Source: Sulfopaludibacter sp035606355
GTDB lineage: Bacteria > Acidobacteriota > Terriglobia > Bryobacterales > Bryobacteraceae
NCBI GenBank assembly: GCA_035606355.1
Contig: DATNFO010000015.1
Location: forward strand, 186,001-250,000
Reading direction: 5' to 3'
DNA length: 64,000 bases
The position numbers were made by a program, and so were the translations under genes. Shown piece by piece: positions 47,201-55,372 of this stretch. Position 1 is the stretch's first letter, and each line of letters begins with the position of its first letter. The notes beneath the pieces were generated by a model. That model ran no database searches. It was given only the letters and a program-made list of their open reading frames with translations, and was not told where the DNA came from.

Positions 47201-49948
47201 ATGGCAAGCATCCCCACCGAAGGAAGCTGGAGGCGGCTCGATTCGCTCTTCCAGCAGGCGCTGGACCGGCCGGCGGAAGAGCGGCAGAAATTCCTGGATG
47301 CGGCGACCGCGGGCGATCCCGATCTCCGCCGCTATCTCGAGGAAATGCTGGAGCACGCCCGCGATGCGGGTGCACAGATCGCCGGTAGCATCGCGACGCT
47401 CGCGCAATCGGCTGTGCTCGGCGGCATGTGGGCCGGGCGGCGTGTGGGGTCTTACCGCATCGTGCGCGAGATCGGGCGCGGAGGCATGGGCATCGTCTTC
47501 GAGGCCGCTCGCGATGACTCCGAGTATCGCAAGACCGTGGCGCTTAAGCTGCTGCCCGCTTGGCGGGACCTGCCCAACCTGCGTGAACGATTCCGCAACG
47601 AGCGCCAGATTCTGGCGGGACTGGACCATCCCAACATCGCGCGATTCCTGGAAGGGGGAACGGAGGATGGCATTCCGTACTTCGTCATGGAGTATGTGGA
47701 TGGTATGCCGCTGGCGCAATGGCGCGGGAGCAACACCAGCCTCAGGGAAACGCTCAACCTTTTCCGGCAGATTTGCGCGGCCGTGCACTACGCGCATGAA
47801 AACCTTGTGGTTCATCGCGATCTCAAACCCGCGAATATTCTGGTAAATCGCGAAGGTGTGCCCAAGCTCCTCGATTTCGGAATCGCCAAACTGGTTGCTC
47901 CCGTGGCCGGTGACGGCGGCACAACCACGGAACTGCGTCATTGGACTCCCGATTACGCCAGTCCGGAACAGGTGCGCGGCAGCGCGATCACTGTCCGCAC
48001 GGACGTGTATTCGCTCGGCCTCATTTTGTACGAGCTGCTTTGCGGTGAGCGGGCGCAGGTAGCCGATGGCACTTCGCCGCTGGCGCTGGACCGTTCGATC
48101 TGCGAGGCCGATGCGCCGTTGCCGAGCGTTCGCGCCGCCGTCACGGGCAACGGACTCCTGGCGAAGCAACTGTGCGGCGATCTGGACACGATTGTCGCGA
48201 AGGCCATCAGCAAAGATCCGCAGCGGCGGTACAGTTCGGCCGCGGCGTTGAGCGCCGATATCGAGCGGCATCTGAACGGGCATCCGGTAGCCGCGCGGCC
48301 GGCAACCATGATGTACCGCATCGGCAAGCTGGTGCGGCGGCGGCGGCTGGCGTTCGCCGCGGCGGCTTTGGTTGTGGCCACGGGAACGGCGGGGATTGTC
48401 TCGACCGTGCACCAAAAGCACCGGGTGGAGCGCAGATTTCAGGAAGTGCGCGGGCTGGCCACGGCGCTGGTCTTCGATGTGCACGACCGCATCGAATATC
48501 TTCCCGGGGCCACGGAAGCGCGCAAGGCAATTGTCGCGACGGGGCTGCGCTACCTTGCGAGTCTGCGCGAAGACGCGGCGTCGGATTCCTCGCTCGCGCT
48601 GGAGCTGGCCGCCGCGTACATGCGCATCGGCGATGTGCAGGGGCACCCTCTCTACGGCAGTCTGCACGATACCGATGGCGCATCGGCGAGCTACGCCACA
48701 GCGAAAAAAATGATCGCGCCGCTGTACGGCGCGCACGATGGGCGCGCGCAGGTGCCCATGGCGTCAGTGGAGTATCGTGAGGCGCTGCTTGACTATCTGC
48801 GCGGGAATGCGACTGCCGCCATGGCGACCCTGAACGATGCGGAACGGATTGCCTGGGCGGCCATCGGGCGTTCGCCGCGTGATACGGAGGCGCTCAGCAT
48901 CGCGGGCGATATCAGCTCGCAACGTGTGCGCATCGCCAGCGATCACCGGCAGCCGGAGATCGCGCGGCAGGCGGCGGAGCGAACGCTGGATGCCGCACAG
49001 CGGCTGGCCGCATTGCAGCCCGGAAGCCGCCAAAGCCTGGACTATTTGGCGGAGGCGCAGAGCAGCTTGGGAGCGGCGTACCGCACTGCCGGACAACTCG
49101 AGGAATCCGTCCGCAGATACCGGGACGCGGCGGCGACGCGCGAACAACTCGTCAGCCTGGAGCCGCAAAACACCAGCTATCGCCGTGTTTTGATGATCAG
49201 CTACGGTCACGTGGGAGACGGTTTGGGCCCGGCCCGCAATCAGGGTTTGGATGATTTGGAGGGCGCATCGCAAGCGTATGGGAAGGCCGTTGCGATCGCA
49301 CGGGAAATGGTTCGCCAGGACGCCGCCGATCGGACTGCCCGCTCCGACCTGGCCAATGCGGAATACCGCGCCGGCGACGTGCTCCTGGTGAGTCCCGGGC
49401 ATGCGAGCGAAGCGTTGGCGATCCTGGAGGAAAGCGAGCGCGGCTTCAGCGCTCTGCTGAAGGACGATCCCGGCAACGAGCGCTGCCGGTTCATGATGCT
49501 CTTTGCGCAGAGAAAGCAAGGAGAGGCGCTGGAGGCGCTCGGCCGCGACGCGGAGGCCACTCGCGTGTTGGTCTCCAATCGGGTGCTGGCGCAGAGCTTC
49601 GCGGGAACGAAGGATGCGCCGGCGGCGCGCGCGGGAGCAGTGCTCGCCGGCGTCAGACTGGCGAGGATCAAGGCTCGCGCGGGCGATGGTTCCGCGCTCA
49701 CGCTGGTGAATCGGGTAGCCGATGAGATCCGGTCGCGCAATTTGGAGATCGCGTTTACACCCTGGGCCGAGCCTACCGTTTACGCGGACCTGGGTCGCGT
49801 ATACCAGCAGCTCGGAGCAAGGGAGCAGGCGTCGATCTGGCTGGAAAAGAGCCTGGCTTGCTGGCGGGCGCTGAAGCTTCCCGCGGTGCTGGAGGCGAAG
49901 CGAGCGGCGGAGGTGAAGGCTGTGGAGGCGAGTCTGGCCGAGCGGTGA
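47201..49948 (+). CDS. Ser/Thr protein kinase with TPR-like sensor region
   Basis: I start at MASIPTEGSWRRLDSLFQQA, the standard opening of this acidobacterial kinase type, giving 915 residues. The kinase domain (about 85-350) has IGRGGMGIVFEAARDD, VALKLL, VVHRDLKPANILV, LLDFGIAKL and SPEQVRG. A transmembrane helix (LAFAAAALVVATGTAGIVS) is near 390. The remaining 500 residues are helical with TPR-like spacing (RYRDAAATREQLVSLEPQNT) and probably sense or scaffold. It lies directly downstream of the X6 sigma gene, and the pair is a recurring acidobacterial unit. The substrate could be the sigma factor, which is an inference from context. Confidence 0.92.
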   Translation: MASIPTEGSWRRLDSLFQQALDRPAEERQKFLDAATAGDPDLRRYLEEMLEHARDAGAQIAGSIATLAQSAVLGGMWAGRRVGSYRIVREIGRGGMGIVFEAARDDSEYRKTVALKLLPAWRDLPNLRERFRNERQILAGLDHPNIARFLEGGTEDGIPYFVMEYVDGMPLAQWRGSNTSLRETLNLFRQICAAVHYAHENLVVHRDLKPANILVNREGVPKLLDFGIAKLVAPVAGDGGTTTELRHWTPDYASPEQVRGSAITVRTDVYSLGLILYELLCGERAQVADGTSPLALDRSICEADAPLPSVRAAVTGNGLLAKQLCGDLDTIVAKAISKDPQRRYSSAAALSADIERHLNGHPVAARPATMMYRIGKLVRRRRLAFAAAALVVATGTAGIVSTVHQKHRVERRFQEVRGLATALVFDVHDRIEYLPGATEARKAIVATGLRYLASLREDAASDSSLALELAAAYMRIGDVQGHPLYGSLHDTDGASASYATAKKMIAPLYGAHDGRAQVPMASVEYREALLDYLRGNATAAMATLNDAERIAWAAIGRSPRDTEALSIAGDISSQRVRIASDHRQPEIARQAAERTLDAAQRLAALQPGSRQSLDYLAEAQSSLGAAYRTAGQLEESVRRYRDAAATREQLVSLEPQNTSYRRVLMISYGHVGDGLGPARNQGLDDLEGASQAYGKAVAIAREMVRQDAADRTARSDLANAEYRAGDVLLVSPGHASEALAILEESERGFSALLKDDPGNERCRFMMLFAQRKQGEALEALGRDAEATRVLVSNRVLAQSFAGTKDAPAARAGAVLAGVRLARIKARAGDGSALTLVNRVADEIRSRNLEIAFTPWAEPTVYADLGRVYQQLGAREQASIWLEKSLACWRALKLPAVLEAKRAAEVKAVEASLAER

Positions 49949-49956
49949 TGCGCGGG

Positions 49957-50493
49957 CTACGCCGGCTCTGCGAAATCACGCTGGATTCGCGCGAGGATCC
50001 GGCCGCGCATCGCTGAATCAATAGACGTGGTCAATGCGACGCGCCGTTCGAGAGTTTCGCGCGTGACCAGCCGATACCTTGCTAGCGTCCTTGTAAAATC
50101 CAAATCTTTCTCCCGGCCGGCTGCGTACTTGGAGACCGCAAGATCGTTAATCTCCAGGCACCAACCCCTGACGAATCGCGTGTTCTCGCCGGTTACCAGG
50201 ATCAGGCGATCACGCCAGCCATCAGGGAGAATTGCGGTTGTTTCGTCCACGCCGTGTGCGTAGTATCCGAATTCCCGCTGAAACGGCGAGCCCTCGCCAA
50301 TGCTGCCATCGATCACGTCGCTAAGCGCGGCATCGCCGCGAGGAAAAACATCTGCTTCATTGGATACCAGCAATTCGTCCGGAGCGTTGGGGAATTGGCC
50401 CAGAACCGCCTGGCTCCCAATCACGACGAGATCCTGGACGTTGGCGATTGCGCCTGCGGCGCGGATGATGTGTTCCAGTTGAGCGCGCGTCAT
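49957..50493 (-). CDS. DUF6036-like nucleotidyltransferase
   Basis: The 178-residue protein has a minimal nucleotidyltransferase motif: VVIGSQAVLGQF followed by NEADVFPR, the GS plus E-x-D pattern of the Pol-beta fold. The rest (DRLILVTGENTRFVRGWCLE, DLAVSKYAAGREKDLDFTRT) matches DUF6036-type proteins, distant relatives of AbiEii/MenT nucleotidyltransferase toxins. Its ATG overlaps the stop of the upstream small gene by 4 bp. A toxin-like role through nucleotide transfer to RNA or protein is inferred from fold and coupling only. Confidence 0.8.
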   Translation of the reverse strand: MTRAQLEHIIRAAGAIANVQDLVVIGSQAVLGQFPNAPDELLVSNEADVFPRGDAALSDVIDGSIGEGSPFQREFGYYAHGVDETTAILPDGWRDRLILVTGENTRFVRGWCLEINDLAVSKYAAGREKDLDFTRTLARYRLVTRETLERRVALTTSIDSAMRGRILARIQRDFAEPA

Positions 50494-50828
50494 GCAGTTC
50501 TGGCGTGTTTCGATTCGAAGCGTTGGTAAATCGCCCAGCGCTGCGCCGGCGTCAGGATTCCGGCGAATGGCGTCGCCTGACGCAGCGAATCCAGCCGCTC
50601 ACTTTCCTCCACCATGATCGTCAGAACATCCTCGATCGGTTTGTCGAGAATTTCTCGCCAGGCATCCCAATATGGTTGTGAGCGGCCATTCTGCCTCGAC
50701 CACCGGTCCAGGTTGTCTCGTGCCACTTGGATGAGCGCCGGAGTCACGCGGAGCTTTTCGGCGATGGCGCGGTGCAGAGCCAGACTGCGCCGATCGATCC
50801 GCCGGTGGCCTCCAGGCGTGGTGCTCAT
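50490..50828 (-). CDS. Small helical partner of the nucleotidyltransferase
   Basis: The 112-residue protein reads RRSLALHRAIAEKLRVTPAL, ARDNLDRWSR and SERLDSLRQATPFAGIL...QRWAIYQRFE. It is nearly all helical and basic at the N-terminus, a pattern seen in conserved small proteins coupled to DUF6036 genes. It could be an antitoxin that also binds DNA, but I see no certain HTH. It is first in the two-gene unit, as antitoxins often are. Confidence 0.72.
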   Translation of the reverse strand: MSTTPGGHRRIDRRSLALHRAIAEKLRVTPALIQVARDNLDRWSRQNGRSQPYWDAWREILDKPIEDVLTIMVEESERLDSLRQATPFAGILTPAQRWAIYQRFESKHARTA

Positions 50829-50842
50829 GCTTCATGATACGA

Positions 50843-51349
50843 CTACGCGCGGAACCGGTAGAGATCGCCCGACGCAACAGTGACGCCCATCAGCTTCAGA
50901 TAAGTGAAGAGCTGATACTTGTGATTCACGAGGTGCTCGAGGTTGCCGAGCAGCAACGTCAGGAGCGGCTCGCCGCCGCTGACGAATACCGTTTCTACCG
51001 GCCGCGACAAGTCAGCATCCGTGAGCAGAGCGAAACCTTCCTGGATCCGTGCGCGATACGCAGTGATCCGCTCAACGGCCTCGCCTGCCGCGCACGAATG
51101 ATTCACGCGCAGAGAGCGCATCTCCTTGAAGTGCGCCAGCGGAGAAGGATGCGCGGCGGCAAGCACGGCGCAGAACCCCGCGAGACAGTCCAGCAGATGG
51201 CCCAATAGAAGGCTGGTGTTCCACGCCTTCGGAACGGGCGGCCGCCACTCCATGCCGTCATCGGGAATCCTGACGATCAGGTGGACGGTCCTCTCGATCT
51301 GCTCTTCGATCTTGGCTAACAATGCGTCGCACAGTGGCTGTGAGCTCAT
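50843..51349 (-). CDS. DinB-superfamily protein
   Basis: The 168-residue protein shows the four-helix DinB pattern: WNTSLLLGHLLDCLAGF supplies the first His, and NLEHLVNHKYQLFTYL the second and third. These His residues usually bind a metal. The family includes thiol-S-transferases and hydrolases for mycothiol or bacillithiol; no thiol pathway is nearby. It ends 14 bp before the small partner gene on the same strand. Confidence 0.8.
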   Translation of the reverse strand: MSSQPLCDALLAKIEEQIERTVHLIVRIPDDGMEWRPPVPKAWNTSLLLGHLLDCLAGFCAVLAAAHPSPLAHFKEMRSLRVNHSCAAGEAVERITAYRARIQEGFALLTDADLSRPVETVFVSGGEPLLTLLLGNLEHLVNHKYQLFTYLKLMGVTVASGDLYRFRA

Positions 51350-51381
51350 GCCGCTCCTCTACGGGTTCACACGGGCCGCCG

Positions 51382-52410
51382 CTATTTGATCGCGATGGCC
51401 ATCGAATCGGGTCCGATGAGGTGCTCCACGTGCGTTTCGCGGAAGCCGGCGCTCTTCATCCAGCCGCAGCAATCCGCGCCGGTATAGTCGAATCCGTCAG
51501 GCGTCTCTATCAGCATGTTGAGGCTCATGAGAAGACCGAAGGTGTTCGTTCGGCGGTCATCGTCAATCATGGCTTCATAGACCACTAGCATTCCGCCGTC
51601 GGGCAGCGCCTCGTACGCCTTGCGAATCAGCATCTGCTTGGTCTCCAGACCCCAGTCGTGAAGAATGTGCCCCATCGTGATTACGTCCACGGAGGGCAGC
51701 GCATCCACGAAGAAATCGCCGGCCTGGAAGCGCAGACGATCGGCGAGCGCGTTCGCTGCGGCATACTCTTCAAAGATCGGCGCGATTTCCGGCAGGTCAA
51801 ACCCGACGCCCTGCAGATGCCGATTCACCAGGGCGATCTGCACCGCCAGGTCGCCCTGCGCTGTCCCGACGTCGGCGAAGGAGCGGTACTTCGCCCACGG
51901 CAGCCGCTCCGCAATGGCGCGGTTGCTGCCGCGGCTCAGGCCGGTCATGGCGTGAAGAAACTGCTTCAGCCGCGCAGGGTCGGCATACAAACCCTCGAAC
52001 AGCGACACCGAACCATCGCGCGCTTCATTCTGCGGACGGCCCGTGCGCAGCGCTTCAGTGAGGTGACCCCAAAACGGATAGAGCCGCTGATTGCACATTT
52101 CCAGGATGCCGCCGATATAGGACGGCTTCTGCCGGTCGAGATACAGATCCGTGGCGGGCGCGTTGCTGTATGTATCGCCGTTGCGCTCCAGAAATCGCAT
52201 GGAGACAAGTGTGTCGAAGAAATCGCGCGCCGAGCGGCTATGAAGTCCGAGCCTCCCTTGCAGCTCCTTAAGTGGGAGAGGATGCCGCGCCAGCTCCGTA
52301 AAAATTCCCAGTTCAATCGCGCTCAGCAGCGTCTTGCATGCAAAGAAGCCGAAGCCCACTTGCAGAATCTGATCCGGCACAGGTTGTGTATTCGTGCCTG
52401 TTTCGCTCAT
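51382..52410 (-). CDS. SAM-dependent methyltransferase, O-methyltransferase type
   Basis: I start at MSETGTNTQPVPDQIL because a GGGGGA Shine-Dalgarno lies two bases upstream of the ATG at 52410. The 342-residue protein has an N-terminal dimerisation winged helix (LLSAIELGIFTELARHPLPL, SARDFFDTLVSMRFLE) and a Rossmann methyltransferase with FADVGTAQGDLAVQIAL (SAM loop), GVGFDLPEI, and GHILHDWGLETKQMLI carrying the catalytic His-Asp. Relatives methylate phenols or natural-product hydroxyls. It is divergent from a MerR-family regulator, which may control it. Confidence 0.9.
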   Translation of the reverse strand: MSETGTNTQPVPDQILQVGFGFFACKTLLSAIELGIFTELARHPLPLKELQGRLGLHSRSARDFFDTLVSMRFLERNGDTYSNAPATDLYLDRQKPSYIGGILEMCNQRLYPFWGHLTEALRTGRPQNEARDGSVSLFEGLYADPARLKQFLHAMTGLSRGSNRAIAERLPWAKYRSFADVGTAQGDLAVQIALVNRHLQGVGFDLPEIAPIFEEYAAANALADRLRFQAGDFFVDALPSVDVITMGHILHDWGLETKQMLIRKAYEALPDGGMLVVYEAMIDDDRRTNTFGLLMSLNMLIETPDGFDYTGADCCGWMKSAGFRETHVEHLIGPDSMAIAIK

Positions 52411-52471
52411 TGTCCCCCCGGTTGACATTATCTCAGAGGGATGCCAATTCGCTGCGCGCACAAATAAACGC

Positions 52472-52505
52472 TTGACCCTGGAACCGGTTCCGGCCCTGAT
52501 ACTAT
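52472..52505 (+). promoter_or_regulatory. MerR-type promoter with long spacer and dyad
   Basis: TTGACC (52472-52477) and TACTAT (52500-52505) are 22 bp apart, longer than the sigma-70 optimum, as in MerR-controlled promoters. A perfect 12-bp palindrome GGAACCGGTTCC (52480-52491) lies between them. It reads toward the MerR gene and is about 60 bp from the divergent methyltransferase start. Confidence 0.5.
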
Positions 52506-52514
52506 TCCAGAAAG

Positions 52515-52964
52515 GTGAGCACTCAGGGCGAGACAGGTTATCTGCGTTCGGGAGAACTGGCGAAGTTGACCGGCGTCAGCACGGATACGCTGCGGCATTA
52601 CGAGAGGCTCGGCGTGCTGCCGCTTCCGTCGCGGACCGCTGCCGGTTACCGGCAATATGCACCGGCGGCGGTGGACCGCGTTCGCATGGTGCGCGGCGCA
52701 ATCGCGGTCGGGTTCAGCCTCAACGAACTGGCCCGGGTATTCCGCGAGCGCGACGGAGGAGGAGCGCCCTGCCGCAAAGTGCATGCGCTGGCGCTGGAGA
52801 AGCTGGCGAAATTCGACCGGCAGATCGCGGACCTGGTCGCGCTCCGCGCTCAACTGCAATCGCTTGTCGCCGAGTGGGGCCGGCGGCTCGACCGCACCCC
52901 TGACGGCCAGCGTGCCGGGCTGCTGGAAGCGCTGATCCTTCCGGAGCGGAGCAACGCCAAATGA
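52515..52964 (+). CDS. MerR-family transcriptional regulator
   Basis: The 149-residue protein has the MerR winged helix: LRSGELAKLTGVSTDTLRHY, ERLGVLPLPSRTAAGYRQYA and VRMVRGAIAVGFSLNELARV. A coiled-coil dimer helix (ALALEKLAKFDRQIADLVAL) follows. One Cys (GAPCRKVH) sits at the start of the coil, where metal-responsive members have a ligand, but the second ligand near the C-terminus is missing, so the signal is unclear. The start is GTG. It ends 16 bp from the convergent kinase gene. Confidence 0.88.
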   Translation: MSTQGETGYLRSGELAKLTGVSTDTLRHYERLGVLPLPSRTAAGYRQYAPAAVDRVRMVRGAIAVGFSLNELARVFRERDGGGAPCRKVHALALEKLAKFDRQIADLVALRAQLQSLVAEWGRRLDRTPDGQRAGLLEALILPERSNAK

Positions 52965-52980
52965 TCCATCCGGCGCGAGT

Positions 52981-54792
52981 TCACTTGCTGCCGAAAAACC
53001 AGTACTTCACCGGCTGATAAAGCAGGTAAATCGCGCCGATCGCCAGCCAGACCATGGAGCTGACGGAAAGCGGACGGGCGGTCAGCCGGACTTCCGGAGT
53101 GCGGTCCAACTGCAGCAGCGGACCCTCTTTCTGCGCCACCGTGCGGTCGTACAAATACAGGGGAGCGGCCGCGAATACAGTGAAGATGGGGAACCACGTG
53201 GCGTTGTCGGACCCGTGAATCTTGCCGCTGCGCACGTGCACCCCGAGCGACTGCACAAGGTCCGCAATCGCCAGCGCGGCCAGCGCGAAATGGCGAATGG
53301 CGAGCGCCCGGCCGGCGGAATTCAAACCGGCCATCAGACTGCGCGAACGAAGCACCGCTTCCTTGCCGGACCGCTTCTCCACAACGGCGATCACCGGCCA
53401 CAGACAATCGCGAATCACCCAGCCGGGGCCGAACAGGAATGCCGATTGAAGCTGAGTTTTCGCGAGCGCCGGAATTGCCTTCAACAATCTCCAGAACACG
53501 CGCGCCGAAACCATCCGCCGCGCACGCACCTTTTCATCGAGCGCGATGAGCGCCGCCGTTGCGCGAAGGACGTTATCGGAAAACACCAGCAGGCCCGCCG
53601 ACACCAGCGGCACCACGCCGATGCGCAGCACGCCTTCAGGCAGCAGCTTGCCGCCGAAGTACGCCAGCAAAGCCACCGCGGCAAGCAGCGACCCATAAAT
53701 CGGCATCATGAGGAAGAAGAATGGCCACAGGTGGCGCATCAGAAACGTTCGCGATCTTCGCAATGCAAAAAACTCTGCATCTACCGAATTGTGAAAGCGG
53801 CGAGCAAACTCGACGGCCGATGGCGGCCGCTCCGCCGGGTCGCGCGCCAATCCGGCGAGCACCGTGTCGGAGACATCGCCCGGCGCCTTGGCGACGCGCG
53901 CCGGAGGAAGCGGGCTGCCACTGCGATGGAATTCCAGCAGGTTATTCGTGTTCCCGCGAAAAGGCAACTCACCGCACACCAGTGAATACGCCACCACCGC
54001 CATGCTGTAAATATCGGAGCGGAAATCCACCTCGCGGCCGAGCGCCTGTTCCGGAGACATATATGCCGGCGTGCCGACCAGACTTCCCGGCATAGTGTGG
54101 CCGCCGCTGCTGCCAAAAGCGCCCGACGAAGCGCCGGACGAATTTCGCGGCATGGCGATCGTCTCGGCGTCTTGCACGACGACCGCGCGCGCATCCATGG
54201 CGACCGTTTCCATGTCTCCCGAGATGGCGGAAAGCGGCGAGGTCTCCTCAGAAATCGCGGGCGGCCCATCGCTCGACGTCACATCGCCAGGCAGCTTCAT
54301 TTTGGCGACTCCGAAATCGAGCACCTTCACCGTGTAGGCCCCGCGGCCATTCGGCTCCAGCCAGACGTTCTCCGGTTTGAGGTCGCGGTGCACAATGCCG
54401 TGCCGGTGGGCTTCGTCGAGCGCGAGTCCGATTTGATCGAGCAGGTCGGCCACGAGAGTCAGCGCGGGCCGCGGATTGCTCTGCTGAAAATCCGAGAGCG
54501 TTTGCCCGTCGAGCAGCTCCATCACCAGGTAGGGGATCTGGCCCATCCCCGATTGGGCAATTCCGAAATCGGTGACGTTCACGATGTTGGGATGCCGCAG
54601 CCGGCCGCACGCCTGCGCTTCCCGTTGAAAGCGCGCCAGAAATTGACCGTCGGCGGCCCACTTGGGCGCGATCACCTTAACGGCGACAACTCGCGTGGTG
54701 CCCAGGTGCGTGGAAAGATACACGTTTCCCATACCACCCGCGCCGAGTTGGCGGTCGATGCGATACTTGCCGTCCAGAATTTCGCCGATCAT
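52981..54792 (-). CDS. Ser/Thr protein kinase with polytopic C-terminus
   Basis: I start at MIGEILDGKYRIDRQLGAGG, a standard kinase opening (603 residues); ATGs at 54822 and 54819 would add ten residues. Motifs are LGAGGMGNVYLS, VAVKVI, IVHRDLKPENVWL, VLDFGVAKM and TPAYMSPEQALG. Between DFG and the APE-like motif there is a Ser/Thr-rich insertion of about 70 residues, possibly an autophosphorylation loop. The C-terminal 260 residues hold six or so membrane helices, unlike the single-helix kinases elsewhere in the window. The next gene, divergent, starts about 34 bp away, so the two share a regulatory region. Confidence 0.9.
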   Translation of the reverse strand: MIGEILDGKYRIDRQLGAGGMGNVYLSTHLGTTRVVAVKVIAPKWAADGQFLARFQREAQACGRLRHPNIVNVTDFGIAQSGMGQIPYLVMELLDGQTLSDFQQSNPRPALTLVADLLDQIGLALDEAHRHGIVHRDLKPENVWLEPNGRGAYTVKVLDFGVAKMKLPGDVTSSDGPPAISEETSPLSAISGDMETVAMDARAVVVQDAETIAMPRNSSGASSGAFGSSGGHTMPGSLVGTPAYMSPEQALGREVDFRSDIYSMAVVAYSLVCGELPFRGNTNNLLEFHRSGSPLPPARVAKAPGDVSDTVLAGLARDPAERPPSAVEFARRFHNSVDAEFFALRRSRTFLMRHLWPFFFLMMPIYGSLLAAVALLAYFGGKLLPEGVLRIGVVPLVSAGLLVFSDNVLRATAALIALDEKVRARRMVSARVFWRLLKAIPALAKTQLQSAFLFGPGWVIRDCLWPVIAVVEKRSGKEAVLRSRSLMAGLNSAGRALAIRHFALAALAIADLVQSLGVHVRSGKIHGSDNATWFPIFTVFAAAPLYLYDRTVAQKEGPLLQLDRTPEVRLTARPLSVSSMVWLAIGAIYLLYQPVKYWFFGSK

Positions 54793-54826
54793 GAGATGTA
54801 CGCCAAGTTCAGAGGTCATCATAGCA

Positions 54827-55360
54827 ATGCAATCAGAGTCCCAACGCTATCCGATCGGTCAGTACAGCCCGCCGGCCACAATCGAACGTGAGGAGCGCGA
54901 CGCGTGGATTGCCGAATTAGAGAGGCTGCCGGCGAATCTGCGAGCCGCCGTCGCGGGCTTGAATGAAGAGCAGCTCGACACACGCTATCGTCCCGGAGGC
55001 TGGACGGTCCGGCAGGTGGTGCATCACCTTGCCGACGGTCACTTGAATTCGTACACGCGCTTCCGCCTCGCGCTCACGGAGGACATTCCTGTCATTAAGC
55101 CGTTCGACGAAACCGCATGGGCGGAGTTGCCGGACGCGAAGTCAGGTCCCATTGAGCCGTCGTTGAAATTGTTGGACGGTTTGCATGAGCGATGGGTGCT
55201 GATGTTCCGCGGCTTATCGGACGCCGACTTCAAGCGCACGTACCGCCATCCCGACCGAAGCGCGCCGGTGATCCTCGATTCGACGCTCGGTTACTTTGCG
55301 TGGCACTGCTGCCACCATGTCGCGCAGATCGCGGCGCTGCGCAGGCGAAAGGGCTGGTAA
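54827..55360 (+). CDS. DinB-superfamily YfiT-like protein
   Basis: The 177-residue protein opens YPIGQYSPPATIEREERDAW, typical of YfiT/BstA-like putative metal-dependent hydrolases or bacillithiol S-transferases. Metal ligands are the His in WTVRQVVHHLADGH and the HCCHHVAQI motif near the end. Length and ligands fit. An upstream in-frame extension overlaps the divergent kinase and is not used. It converges with the VWFA gene, 12 bp away. Confidence 0.87.
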   Translation: MQSESQRYPIGQYSPPATIEREERDAWIAELERLPANLRAAVAGLNEEQLDTRYRPGGWTVRQVVHHLADGHLNSYTRFRLALTEDIPVIKPFDETAWAELPDAKSGPIEPSLKLLDGLHERWVLMFRGLSDADFKRTYRHPDRSAPVILDSTLGYFAWHCCHHVAQIAALRRRKGW

Positions 55361-55372
55361 GTAAGTGGCCTG

